From: Tichowtungia aerotolerans
GTDB lineage: Bacteria; Verrucomicrobiota; Kiritimatiellia; Kiritimatiellales; Tichowtungiaceae
Direction: 5' to 3'
NCBI RefSeq assembly: GCF_009905215.1
Contig: NZ_CP047593.1
Coordinates: forward strand, 1,616,900 to 1,680,899
Length of the DNA stretch: 64,000 nt
The translations under genes and the position numbers were made by a program. Below, in pieces: positions 17,282-26,556 of this stretch; position 1 is the stretch's first letter, and each line of letters opens with the position of its first letter. The notes under the pieces were generated by a model. It saw nothing but the letters and a program-made list of their open reading frames with translations. It made no database searches and had not been told where the DNA came from.

Positions 17282-18706
17282 TCAGACTTTGCCGCGGCGA
17301 GCTTCCAGCTGTTCCCGGATTTCGGCCATGCGCTTGCGGGAAAGCGGATAGAGAATGACCATCAGCAGGGCCAGCGACCACATCACCACGGGAAGTGAAA
17401 TAAACAGGGTAAACATACGTGAGAGCACTTCGGGTGGCTGTTCTCCAATTGCTGCATCAAAGCCGGACACGGTTAGAACCAGTCCGCCTACTCCCATGGC
17501 GCCGGTCATGGCCGCTTTCATAAACCAGGAGAAAAAGGCGTTGAGTGACCCTTCGCGGCGACGGTGCGTTTTCAATTCGTCGTAGTCTGCCACATCCGCT
17601 TTCATAGAGGGCAGAAACAGCCAGATCGCGGTGATGGAGGCTGCTTCGAACACGGCGGGAATTAATTGTAGATAAGGCATGTCCGGCCGCAGGCAGAAGA
17701 TATTCAGTAACTGTCCGATGATGGCCAGCGCCAGCATGCAGAGCAGGGTGGTGCGCTTGTCCAGTATCTCGCCTACTTTGGTCCAGAGCGGAATGCAGCA
17801 GATTCCGGTGACGACCAGGACGGTGGTTTTCCAGCCGACGAGTGTTGCGCCGACGCTGATTTCGCCGCCGCTGATAAAGTAGATGTTGATGTATTGCACC
17901 AGACTGCTGATGGAGTAAGAGCCCAGGGTCAGGAAGAAGGCGACGCCGATCAGGCACCACATCGGTCCACAGGTAACGGATTCTTTCAGGCTTTTACTGA
18001 AAGGATCTTTGGCCTGTTTGGAGGCGTCTTTTTGGTAGTATCGTTCTTTTCCGACGATCGCCGGGAGTATACCCATGAATACAATCATGCCGGCAATGAA
18101 CCAGCAGGCGACCTGCATGCCGTGCACAATGTCCGGTTCGCCGGTTTCCGGGTTGGCAAAGAGGGAGGAGCTGAGCAGGGAGAGCATCCAGCCTCCGGCC
18201 AGTGCGGTAAGCTTTCCGAAGAACGTGAACCATGCCATCAGGCGGGTTCGCTCATCGTAATTGGGTGTAAGCTCCATCTGCATGCTGTAGTACGGCATGG
18301 ACCATACGGTGAAGCAGGTGAAAAAGGAGATGCCGATAAGAATCAGATAAGTTATTTTTCCGGTTTCGCTCAGTGTTTCCGGCATAAACCAGAATGCGGG
18401 GAAAAAACAGGCAGTGAGAATGGCGCCAAGAAGAATGAAGGGGCGCCGCCGGCCCCAGCGAGTGCGGGTGTTATCGGAAATGTTGCCCATAATCGGGTCG
18501 GTGATGGCATCCCATCCGCGCAATGCCATCAGAATTAAACCCAGCGTCGCAGGTTTCATGCCCAGGCCGATATTGAAGAAAGGCATCCAGAGAATCCCTG
18601 TCAGCATGCCGGTGGCGATGTAATCCATTTTTCCTCCAAAAGAGAACAGAACTTTCTGATATTGAGGAATTCGGTCCTCCGGAGGAATGTGCACGCGTTT
18701 TCTCAT
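17282..18706 (-). CDS. GPH-family sugar:cation symporter (MFS_2)
   Basis: A 474-residue transporter with about 12 membrane segments and the GPH motifs DAITDPIMGNISDNTRTRWG plus RRRP (N-terminal half) and DYDELKTHRRREGSLNAFF (C-terminal half). It is of ordinary length and lacks the long insert of the transporter at 2814. It should import a sugar or oligosaccharide with Na+ or H+. I chose the start at 18706 (MRKRVHIPPED) because AGG lies about eight bases upstream; ATG 18712 and a longer form from 18763 are possible. It forms a unit with the GH3 gene and diverges from the multidomain GH-A gene, with a pair of ATCCTACAA motifs in the shared promoter region. Confidence 0.9.
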   Translation of the reverse strand: MRKRVHIPPEDRIPQYQKVLFSFGGKMDYIATGMLTGILWMPFFNIGLGMKPATLGLILMALRGWDAITDPIMGNISDNTRTRWGRRRPFILLGAILTACFFPAFWFMPETLSETGKITYLILIGISFFTCFTVWSMPYYSMQMELTPNYDERTRLMAWFTFFGKLTALAGGWMLSLLSSSLFANPETGEPDIVHGMQVACWFIAGMIVFMGILPAIVGKERYYQKDASKQAKDPFSKSLKESVTCGPMWCLIGVAFFLTLGSYSISSLVQYINIYFISGGEISVGATLVGWKTTVLVVTGICCIPLWTKVGEILDKRTTLLCMLALAIIGQLLNIFCLRPDMPYLQLIPAVFEAASITAIWLFLPSMKADVADYDELKTHRRREGSLNAFFSWFMKAAMTGAMGVGGLVLTVSGFDAAIGEQPPEVLSRMFTLFISLPVVMWSLALLMVILYPLSRKRMAEIREQLEARRGKV

Positions 18707-18765
18707 GGTCATATCCTGTCTTTTTAAAATTGCGGCTTTTAAGCCTGCATCATTTTTTAACATTC

Positions 18766-18797
18766 AACTTGTAGGATGATGCGACAAGTTGTAGGAT
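18766..18797. promoter_or_regulatory. Candidate double operator in the divergent promoter region
   Basis: TTGTAGGAT occurs twice, at 18769-18777 and 18789-18797, exactly 20 bases apart (two helical turns). The same stretch is a perfect inverted repeat AACTTGT-11 bases-ACAAGTT (18766-18790). It lies between the GPH/GH3 unit and the GH-A/sulfatase unit. The reverse complement ATCCTACAA recurs before other genes of the block. Likely binding site of the GntR/LacI hybrid encoded at 14406. Confidence 0.55.
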
Positions 18798-18913
18798 CTC
18801 TTCCGAAAATTGTCAAGGCAATATATTGGTTGCAGGTGCTGACCGGAGAGGCCGAACCTTTCCTGAAGCAATAGAAAGTGATACAGTTTAACAGCAGACA
18901 GGAGAGCACGTTC

Positions 18914-21900
18914 ATGATGACTACACGATACACCCGCTGGCTTCAGTTGACCATCTGTAGTTTGCTGCTTGCCGGACCATTCGGGCGCGCAAGAGCGCAG
19001 GACTTCTTTGTCGGCCGTGAGCGGGCGGGTGCGCGCGTTTCATTGAGCTCCACGGTTTCTTTACCGCCCTTTGCGCTGCTGGAGGCTGACGAAAAAACCT
19101 ATCTGAAAGTTGAGGGCCGCGGCGGAAGTGCGTACGAGTTGGATAACTGCCTGCAGGGTAGTGAAGGATCCGTTTCCATGGATCTGGCGATGATCGATGA
19201 TGAAAAGCCCGGCCTCACACGGCAGGATTTTTTGACGATGACCGGTGCTGATGGGTTCGGGTTTACTGCGGCCTATCTTCATGTTGAGCAGGTGGTGCTG
19301 GTGTCGTTCTGGAGCCGTGAATCCTTTGGCGGCCATTACCATAAAATCAAAATTCCGTTTGAGTGGACAAAGGGAACCAGTCATCAGCTGGTCATGAACT
19401 GGAAGCAGCAGGCCGACGGGAAAATGGAGCTTACGCTGTCAGCCGGTGACGAGATTCGCACAGCGAAAATTCCTTTTGGGTTTCCACCGTTCAAACGGCT
19501 GCTGGTCGGGTTCACTCCCTATAAGAAAAGTGCGGAGTATCAGGGGCTGGCGCTGGCGGACATTGTGTTCCGCGACAAGGCAGTGAAAATTGAGCCTCGC
19601 ACGCAGGTCGGTTTTGTTCCGACCGAAGCCGCGGATGCCGGTCCGGTCAACAGCGTGGCGGTTCTTTACGCCCCCCCGGGACGGGTGCAGGATAATCACC
19701 TGTTGCGCGATGTCCGTTATGCCTTTAACGATGATCTGAATTCATCGTGGCGGCAGCCGCGCAATCAGGCGAATATCTTCATTACGATAGATCTGCGCAT
19801 GCCGACGAAGGTAACGGGCTGGCGAATGGCGGCGACGCTGCCCCGGCCGTTTTCCAGTCCCAGATGGGACCGTGATGAAAATCGCAATCTCTGTCGTGAC
19901 TTAGGTCCGGCCGCCTACGTTGCCCAGTATTCTGAAGACGGCATTAATTGGAAAACCTTTTACCAGCCGCCGAAAACCATGAAGGTGTATCCCAAACGCC
20001 ATCATGAAATTGTTTTGCCGCAGCCGATTACGACCCGTTTCCTGCGCCTGGGGTATCCCAATAAGTCTCAGCTCGGCTTCGGGGTGGTGGCAGATATCGT
20101 TATTCGCGGAGAGGGTGGAAAGGAAATCGACTCCTGTCGCCGGCGTCGTGATATCAACCGCATGTGGCGTCAGCTCGAATATACGGAGCAGAAACTTTCG
20201 TATGTCCGGAAAGCATCGGCTGAACTGGAGGAAAAATATGATCTGGTTTTTGTGCCGGCGGAACTGTCTGTACTGGAAACTCAGACTGCGGAGCTTGTCG
20301 AAAAACTGGCCGGGATAAGGCAGGTTTCGGATTCCCCTCTTGACGCGTTTCGGCAAACGAGCGAAGAGCTGGTTGCAAAGACGGAAGCGCTTCATGCGCA
20401 AGCCAACCAGTGGCTGGCGGTCGCGGCATTTCCTTCGCGGGTAAAAATTGCCGAGCGCCGCGTCGGTATCATGGGAACTCCGGCGGAGCTGCAGGCAACG
20501 CTGGAGGAGTTGACGCAGATTTCCGTCCGGCGCGATTTCCGTGATCGGGATCGGTTTGAAGAGTTGGCGGAAAGCATTAATGAGGCCTTTCGGTCCTATG
20601 CGCTCGAGCACAAGGCATTTGCCTATCGCGACGGCCGCTTTTTCCATCATCCGGACGGCAGCAAGCTGATCCCGTGGGGCCTTAACTACAATCTGGTCGG
20701 TGCACCGGTGCAGACGATCCTGGAGCGTCCGTGTGATTTCGATATGGGGAGTCTGATAGAGTATGATGAGTCGGATTTTCGGAACCTCCATCTGATGGGC
20801 TTCAATACGATCCGTCTGGTGACGCGTTCGCATGTGATGGAGATTGACTGTGATACGGGCGAGTACGACAAGGAGTATTTTGATCACCTGCAGAAAGTCC
20901 TCGATTATTGCACTAAGTATGAAATTTACGTGATCATGGATCTCCACCATTGGTATGCCGGGCTGGATCGCTTTGTCGGCTCTCCGAATGCGTCAGGGCC
21001 GTTCCTCTCTATGGTCTTTGACCGGCTGGTTGATCTCTGTTACGACGAGCCGATGCTGCTCGTCTACGAAATTATTGCCAATGAGCCCAATCTCGACGAA
21101 AACACCCCGCTGATGTTTGACCATCCCGATCGCAGCAATGTGTCGGATGCGTATCTGTTGCGGACGGCATGGAACCAGTGGCTGAAGAATAAATATGGAA
21201 CTCGCGAGGTTCTGCAGGCTGCGTGGAGCCGGACCGGGAAATTCCAGCCTGAAAACAGCCTGGGAGACAATGAAAGCTGGGACGATGAAACCATTTTTGC
21301 TCCGCACGAGCTGCTGCGAAAATACCCCTATATGAGTTTTAAGGACATGACCCGGCTTCGTGATTTCTATGCCTATTGTATGTCTGTCTACAACGGGATT
21401 GCTAAAGATTTGGTGGAGCAGATCAAAGCGAAGGATCCCGACCATCTGATTAATTACAATGTGTCGCACGACCTGCAGCGCGTGACGCGGGTTAAGGGCA
21501 TCAGCGAAAACTTTCCCACATACTGTCGCTGGTGGTTTGATAACCCGCCGGAGGGTGCCGACTCGATTACCGATCACTATGAGATTGTGGGCATGTCCCA
21601 TAAGTTCCGTCCGACGGGGATGCCGTGGTATGCCGGGGAAATGTGGATCTTTCAGGATAATGCCAAATATTTTTCCGAGATGCTTGCCTGTGGCGGCGGG
21701 ATTATCGGCTGGCAGTATTTCCCCGGGCGGAAATTTGAACACGCTCTGGGATTTGACCGCTGGCTTCGTGATCATTGGAAAATCTGGCCGGAGGTCTCCT
21801 GGTTTTTCAACAATGCCGATGGGTTCCAGAAGGCAAGGCTGGCCATCGTTGTTTCTTCATTAACTCCGGAGTCCGGCTTTACAGGTATCGCCGGCCTGCT

Positions 21901-23161
21901 GGGACAAATGGATGTCGATTATGACCTTTTTACAGGCCAGACAATTCTTCGTGATCCAACGGTTTTAAATGACTATGAGGCGATTGTGCTGAACCTGACC
22001 CGAATGGATCTTGGTGCGGTGAGTAATGTCCTGAGTACATGCACTCAGCCGGTATTGATGGCCGGACGCATGGATGTGGATGCCTTGGCCAATTACGGAA
22101 CCGGGGTTCGTCCGGCGCTCGAAAACATGTTGCTTCGTCCGCGTGTCGAGCTGGCGGCCGAGCAGAGCGGGCTATCCGGCTGTTCTGTGAATCTTTCCCG
22201 GAAATGGTTTTTTACCACCGATCCGGAGGAGGCTGGCGAGACAAAAGGATTTCCTGCGCTGGAGGACTTTTCCGGATGGGATTCGCTGGCGGTTCCGGGT
22301 GCCTGGGAAGATGAGGCGATCAGTCGGGGACGCTACACCGGCTATGATGGGGTCGGCTGGTATGCTGTGCAGTTTGAAATTCCAGACTCCCTGTCCGATG
22401 CGGACCTTACGTTTTATGCTCGTGCCATTGACGATCAGGATGAGGCTTTTTTCAATGGTGTGTCGATTGGTAAAACCGATACCTCGGTTCCGAACTACTG
22501 GAAGGCGGCGCGCAAGTATCGAATTCCACAAAAGCTGGTTCGGGAAGGCGTGAATACACTGGTGGTCCGCGTTATCGATAACAAAGGGAACGGAGGAATG
22601 GTTCAGGGGCCGGTGGAAATCGGTCCGTGGGAGTATCAGGACTGCGAGATTGTTTTGCAGCGGCCGCTCGGAAAAGTTGCCGCGGGCCTTCTTGGAAACA
22701 TTTCCGTGGCGGCGTCCCAGGAAAGTGTGACGCGGGATCAGCTGTTGCCGGGAGTTGAGGAGGTTGCCACATTCGGAGATTCTGCGGCGCTGATTAAAAA
22801 AGATAACTTCTATCTTTATTTCGGCGGTGACGGCATTGCGCTGAACGCGCTGAATGACGCCGAGGCGAAAGTGCTGGCAGCCTTTTTGACGAGCACAGAT
22901 GTCGGAGCCGTTTATCCGGTAACGCCCGAGAGCCGCGACCTGAACATTCGTCGTTTCACAAAATTCGCCTTTGTTGAAAACGAAGCACAGGATGCAGTTC
23001 CGGTCAACCTGACCACCCTGTTCCCGGAGAAGGAAATTCTCTGGTACCAGATCTTGGAGGAACCGTTCGAAACCAGAACAGATCTGGGTGAAAACATCGT
23101 CATCCCGGCATCGGGACTCCTCGGAGTTGCATTTAAAGCGGAACAGGCCGTCGCACAATGA
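18914..23161 (+). CDS. Secreted multidomain clan GH-A glycosidase (GH5/GH42-like) with LamG-like and F5/8 type C domains
   Basis: A 1415-residue exported protein. After a signal peptide (about 1-28, ending ARA) come a LamG-like beta-sandwich (about 30-220), an F5/8 type C-like domain (about 250-400), a charged helical linker (about 405-560), a TIM barrel (about 585-930), a flavodoxin-like domain as in GH42 trimerisation modules (about 940-1060) and a GH2-type sugar-binding beta-sandwich (about 1085-1215), then a tail. In the barrel, IIANEPN gives a likely acid/base glutamate near 724 and WYAGEMW a likely nucleophile near 909. The domain set suggests an exo-acting beta-galactosidase or beta-mannanase-like enzyme; exact family and substrate are open. 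CAGGAGAG precedes ATG 18914. Its stop overlaps the sulfatase ATG. Confidence 0.85.
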   Translation: MMTTRYTRWLQLTICSLLLAGPFGRARAQDFFVGRERAGARVSLSSTVSLPPFALLEADEKTYLKVEGRGGSAYELDNCLQGSEGSVSMDLAMIDDEKPGLTRQDFLTMTGADGFGFTAAYLHVEQVVLVSFWSRESFGGHYHKIKIPFEWTKGTSHQLVMNWKQQADGKMELTLSAGDEIRTAKIPFGFPPFKRLLVGFTPYKKSAEYQGLALADIVFRDKAVKIEPRTQVGFVPTEAADAGPVNSVAVLYAPPGRVQDNHLLRDVRYAFNDDLNSSWRQPRNQANIFITIDLRMPTKVTGWRMAATLPRPFSSPRWDRDENRNLCRDLGPAAYVAQYSEDGINWKTFYQPPKTMKVYPKRHHEIVLPQPITTRFLRLGYPNKSQLGFGVVADIVIRGEGGKEIDSCRRRRDINRMWRQLEYTEQKLSYVRKASAELEEKYDLVFVPAELSVLETQTAELVEKLAGIRQVSDSPLDAFRQTSEELVAKTEALHAQANQWLAVAAFPSRVKIAERRVGIMGTPAELQATLEELTQISVRRDFRDRDRFEELAESINEAFRSYALEHKAFAYRDGRFFHHPDGSKLIPWGLNYNLVGAPVQTILERPCDFDMGSLIEYDESDFRNLHLMGFNTIRLVTRSHVMEIDCDTGEYDKEYFDHLQKVLDYCTKYEIYVIMDLHHWYAGLDRFVGSPNASGPFLSMVFDRLVDLCYDEPMLLVYEIIANEPNLDENTPLMFDHPDRSNVSDAYLLRTAWNQWLKNKYGTREVLQAAWSRTGKFQPENSLGDNESWDDETIFAPHELLRKYPYMSFKDMTRLRDFYAYCMSVYNGIAKDLVEQIKAKDPDHLINYNVSHDLQRVTRVKGISENFPTYCRWWFDNPPEGADSITDHYEIVGMSHKFRPTGMPWYAGEMWIFQDNAKYFSEMLACGGGIIGWQYFPGRKFEHALGFDRWLRDHWKIWPEVSWFFNNADGFQKARLAIVVSSLTPESGFTGIAGLLGQMDVDYDLFTGQTILRDPTVLNDYEAIVLNLTRMDLGAVSNVLSTCTQPVLMAGRMDVDALANYGTGVRPALENMLLRPRVELAAEQSGLSGCSVNLSRKWFFTTDPEEAGETKGFPALEDFSGWDSLAVPGAWEDEAISRGRYTGYDGVGWYAVQFEIPDSLSDADLTFYARAIDDQDEAFFNGVSIGKTDTSVPNYWKAARKYRIPQKLVREGVNTLVVRVIDNKGNGGMVQGPVEIGPWEYQDCEIVLQRPLGKVAAGLLGNISVAASQESVTRDQLLPGVEEVATFGDSAALIKKDNFYLYFGGDGIALNALNDAEAKVLAAFLTSTDVGAVYPVTPESRDLNIRRFTKFAFVENEAQDAVPVNLTTLFPEKEILWYQILEEPFETRTDLGENIVIPASGLLGVAFKAEQAVAQ

Positions 23162-24426
23162 AACCTTTGAATATTATCTATATCCACTCGCATGATACCG
23201 GTCGGTATATCCAGCCTTACGGGTATTCGGTAAAGAGTCCGGCGATGCAGGCATTTGCCGAAGAGGGGGTGTTGTTCCGTAACGCGTTTTGCCAGTCGCC
23301 CACCTGTTCGCCAAGTCGTGCATCCCTGCTTACCGGGCAGCCGGCGCATTGTGCGGGGATGTATGATCTGGCGCACTTTGGATTCCGGCTCAACGACTAC
23401 AGCGAGCACATACTGCACACGTTGCGGCGGGCAGGGTACAAGTCCGCCCTGTTCGGGTTTCAGCACATCACCGACTGGGCTGCGCCGGAGGCGATCGGGT
23501 ACGATGAAATCAATGTGACCAAAGACTGTCGCGCTTTGGAAGTCGTCCCTATGGCGCAGGCCTATCTTGAGCGCCATCACGAAGCCCCCTTCTTTTTGGA
23601 TATCGGCATCGCTGAAACGCACCGCCTTGGGGGAGGATTTTTTAGTGACGCCGGCAAGGCTCTCGGCGATGCGCGCTATTGTCGTCCTCCCGCTCCGCTT
23701 CCCGATACGCTCGAAATCCGGCAAGACTACGCCGACTATGCCCGGGCGGTCGAAGTCTACGATCAGGCGGTGGCGAACCTGATGAGTACTTTGGAAAAAA
23801 CCGGCTTGTCTGAGCAGACGCTGGTTATCATTACGACGGATCACGGATCGCCGTTTCCGAACATGAAATGTTCGCTGAGCGATCAGGGTACCGGCGTCAT
23901 GCTGATGATGCGTGGACCGACTGGCTCGGTCTTCCGGGGTGGCAAAGTGATCGATGCTATAGTCACGCAGATGGACCTGTTTCCAACCCTCTGCGAATTG
24001 GCGGGTGTGGAAAAACCGGTTTGGCTTGCCGGAAAAAGTCTCCATCCGCTGGTGGCCGGGACGGTCGATCGGTTGCACGAATCCATCTTTTTCGAAATCA
24101 ACTATCATGGCGGGGTCTGTTTCCCGCATCGCAGCATCCGAACCGATCGGTATAAGCTTATTCATTTTTATCGCGAATTAGCCGCTGCTCCGCACTGCTG
24201 CGATGCGGGGCTCTCCCGGGAATTGTTCGATGCGCACGACTGGGGTGCGTACTGGGAGGAGGATGTGCAGCTCTATGATCTGTTTTTCGACCCGTTGGAG
24301 CAGAGGAATCTGGCGGAAAATCCTTCTGTTGCAGACGTTAAGAATAACCTGACTGACCGGTTGGTTCAGTGGCAAAAGACTACAGGGGACCCCCTGCTGG
24401 AGGGCGGACTGCCCGACAGGAAATAG
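23158..24426 (+). CDS. S1 sulfatase without signal peptide (sulfamidase-like)
   Basis: A 422-residue sulfatase. The formylglycine motif is C50-S-P-S-R in TCSPSRASLLTGQ. The surrounding string, followed by a GMYDL, resembles human N-sulfoglucosamine sulfohydrolase and the S1_8 subfamily. Metal-binding residues are visible as HD near residue 12 and TTDHG near 225. The N terminus (MKPLNIIYIHSHD) goes straight into the first beta strand with no signal peptide, and no upstream in-frame extension is possible because the gene is coupled by ATGA to the preceding GH gene. It should therefore act in the cytoplasm on imported sulfated oligosaccharides, which is unusual for this class. An anaerobic-type maturase would be needed; none lies in the window. 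Confidence 0.9.
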   Translation: MKPLNIIYIHSHDTGRYIQPYGYSVKSPAMQAFAEEGVLFRNAFCQSPTCSPSRASLLTGQPAHCAGMYDLAHFGFRLNDYSEHILHTLRRAGYKSALFGFQHITDWAAPEAIGYDEINVTKDCRALEVVPMAQAYLERHHEAPFFLDIGIAETHRLGGGFFSDAGKALGDARYCRPPAPLPDTLEIRQDYADYARAVEVYDQAVANLMSTLEKTGLSEQTLVIITTDHGSPFPNMKCSLSDQGTGVMLMMRGPTGSVFRGGKVIDAIVTQMDLFPTLCELAGVEKPVWLAGKSLHPLVAGTVDRLHESIFFEINYHGGVCFPHRSIRTDRYKLIHFYRELAAAPHCCDAGLSRELFDAHDWGAYWEEDVQLYDLFFDPLEQRNLAENPSVADVKNNLTDRLVQWQKTTGDPLLEGGLPDRK

Positions 24427-24474
24427 GTCTCGAAGTTTATGGGTTGGAGTGGTTTTTGGTTGACTGTTGCCAGA

Positions 24475-24497
24475 TATAATGTCATATTATCCTACAA
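24475..24497 (+). promoter_or_regulatory. Promoter -10 box with candidate operator
   Basis: TATAAT at 24475-24480 is followed by ATCCTACAA at 24489-24497, about where transcription would begin. Same motif as at 18769/18789 and 28379. No convincing -35 box at 17 bases is seen. Confidence 0.45.
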
Positions 24498-24578
24498 CCT
24501 TAGGGGGCGCTGCGATGTGCGCATATCGAGAAAAACCGATTTCATTTGACTGAAAATAAAGATGAGGAGGACGGGAAT

Positions 24579-26426
24579 ATGAAGATGTACAGCACCTTAA
24601 TTATATTGTGTTTGTTCGCTCTTAGCCACGCCGGAGCTGCTGTTACAGATGGGTTTGACAATGGAGTGGTTGCGGACAGCGATACTCTTACGGGATTCTG
24701 GAGTTTGTCCACAAATATCAATGCTACTGCCCAGGAAGATGCGTCAACACTGACGCTTACTGCAGCCGAAGCAAGCAGCCAAAGGGCAACGCTGCTGTCA
24801 GCGAGCGATGGTGTTATGAATTTCTGGGCCGATCCGGTTTCCCTGGCTGTAAATGAGTTTTCATTTTCTCACACGTCCGGTGTGACGGATTCGGATACGA
24901 TTTTTCATTTCGGCTTCAGTGATCATGGAGTCGCCACCTCCATGCGTAACATGAAGGACGTGTTTGCGGTCAGTCTGCGTCGCAGCGGAAGTCTGATCGT
25001 CGGCTGGAAAACGACAGTTTCGGTGAATCCCGAGGATGGGAATGATGTCCTGGATACCACGATTGCAGATCCGCTGTTGGTGGATTCGATTGAATTGCAG
25101 CTGGACGGGACGGGTTCGCAGCTGGCGTGGTCTGTCGTTATCGGCCGCGGTGGAGTGTATGAAACTTATTCCAACACGCTCAGCGTTGCTGATACGGCAA
25201 CCCTGAAAACAGAATGGGATGCCGCAGGCCGCTATCGGGTTGCTCTGGAAGGGCAGAGCGGAGGTTCGGTCGGCGCCGGGGAATCGGTGCAGGTCGATAT
25301 CGGGGCGATTGTGATTTCTCCTGTCGTTGCAGCTTCGGGGCCGGGAACCGATATTACAGATGGGTTTGACAATGGAGTCGTCGAGAACAGCGATACCCTT
25401 TCAGGATTCTGGGGTTTGTCCACAAATGTTAATGCGACCGCTGAGGAAGTTGCGTCAACACTGACGCTTACTGCAGCCGAAGCAAGCAGCCAAAGGGCAA
25501 CGCTGCTGTCAGCGAGCGATGGTGTTATGAATTTATGGGCCGACCCGGTTTCCCTGGCTGTAAATGAATTTTCATTTTCTCACACGCCTGGTGTGACGGA
25601 TTCGGATACGATTTTTCATTTCGGATTCACAGATCATGGAGTTGCCACCTCCATGCGTAATATGAAGGACGCATTTGCGGTCAGTCTGCGTCGTAGCGGA
25701 AGTCTGATCGTCGGCTGGAAAACGTCAGTTTCGGTGAATCCCGAGGATGGGAATGATGTCCTGGATACCACGATTGCAGATCCGCTGTTGGTGGATTCCA
25801 TTGAGTTGCAGCTGGACGGGACGGGTTCGCAGCTGGCGTGGTCTGTCGTTATCGGCCGCGGTGGAGTGTATGAAACTTATTCCAACACGCTCAGCGTTGC
25901 TGATACGGCAACCCTGAAAACAGAATGGGATGCCGCAGGCCGCTATCGGGTTGCTCTGGAAGGGCAGAGCGGAGGTTCGGTCGGCGCCGGGGAATCGGTG
26001 CAGATCGATATCGGAGAGGTTATCATTTCCATGATTGTTTCCGACTCTCAGACAACCCGCGGAACTCCTCATTCATGGCTGGATACCTATTATTCCGGAT
26101 TGGTGTCTGATGCTGATTATGAGAACGCTGATCTGACGGATTCGGACGGGGACGGTCTCCTGGCCTGGGAGGAGTATCTGGCGGGAACGAATCCAGCCGA
26201 TGAAACTTCCGTATTTGCTGTTTCTTCGACCGTTCCGGACGGGAACAGTTTGATTGTGACCTGGTATTCCGTTGCGGGCAAAAAGTACAGCATCTTGACC
26301 AATCTGGACCTGGTTTCTCCGGCGTGGGGAGTGGCTGAGTCTAATATTGTCGGACAGGCCGGTGAAACCTCGTACACCACCACGGTCAACAATGCTTCCG
26401 CCTTTTACCGGATCGGGCTGGAGTAG
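24579..26426 (+). CDS. Exported protein with two tandem 'FDNG' domains, TSP3-like Ca2+ motif and C-terminal Ig-like module
   Basis: A 615-residue secreted protein of no recognised family. Signal peptide 1-20 (LSHAGAA). Two domains of about 225 residues follow, each opening TDGFDNGVV and running through AVSLRRSGSLIVGWK to QVDIG or QIDIG. They are nearly identical in protein and DNA, with a 711-base period. The same domain occurs once each in the proteins at 26557 and 30191. A short segment DSDGDGLLAWEEYLAGTNP resembles thrombospondin-3 calcium repeats, and the end (KKYSILTNLDLVSPAW...FYRIGLE) is the Ig-like module shared by other secreted proteins here. A carbohydrate-binding or surface-attachment role is possible; no catalytic residues are evident. 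GAGGAGG precedes ATG 24579. Confidence 0.85.
   Translation: MKMYSTLIILCLFALSHAGAAVTDGFDNGVVADSDTLTGFWSLSTNINATAQEDASTLTLTAAEASSQRATLLSASDGVMNFWADPVSLAVNEFSFSHTSGVTDSDTIFHFGFSDHGVATSMRNMKDVFAVSLRRSGSLIVGWKTTVSVNPEDGNDVLDTTIADPLLVDSIELQLDGTGSQLAWSVVIGRGGVYETYSNTLSVADTATLKTEWDAAGRYRVALEGQSGGSVGAGESVQVDIGAIVISPVVAASGPGTDITDGFDNGVVENSDTLSGFWGLSTNVNATAEEVASTLTLTAAEASSQRATLLSASDGVMNLWADPVSLAVNEFSFSHTPGVTDSDTIFHFGFTDHGVATSMRNMKDAFAVSLRRSGSLIVGWKTSVSVNPEDGNDVLDTTIADPLLVDSIELQLDGTGSQLAWSVVIGRGGVYETYSNTLSVADTATLKTEWDAAGRYRVALEGQSGGSVGAGESVQIDIGEVIISMIVSDSQTTRGTPHSWLDTYYSGLVSDADYENADLTDSDGDGLLAWEEYLAGTNPADETSVFAVSSTVPDGNSLIVTWYSVAGKKYSILTNLDLVSPAWGVAESNIVGQAGETSYTTTVNNASAFYRIGLE
24645..25313 (+). repeat. 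Tandem domain repeat, copy 1
   Basis: First of two long, nearly identical direct repeats coding for the 'FDNG' domain. The second copy is at 25356-26024 (period 711 bases, 237 codons, frame kept). Long runs are identical, for example around 24749-24828 and 25460-25539, pointing to recent duplication or gene conversion. Confidence 0.85.
25356..26024 (+). repeat. Tandem domain repeat, copy 2
   Basis: Second copy of the repeat beginning at 24645. Differences are mostly single-base and often silent. Confidence 0.85.
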
Positions 26427-26556
26427 CCCGATGGTCTGAAGCCCGGTTGTGGTGCGTTTGTCCGGCACATGAATGGGAAGCAGGACCGGTCGGAAAGTTT
26501 GCAGCGGAAATCCGGTTGGTATGTATCGATTGAGGGTTTGAGTCCGGTGGAGTTTT

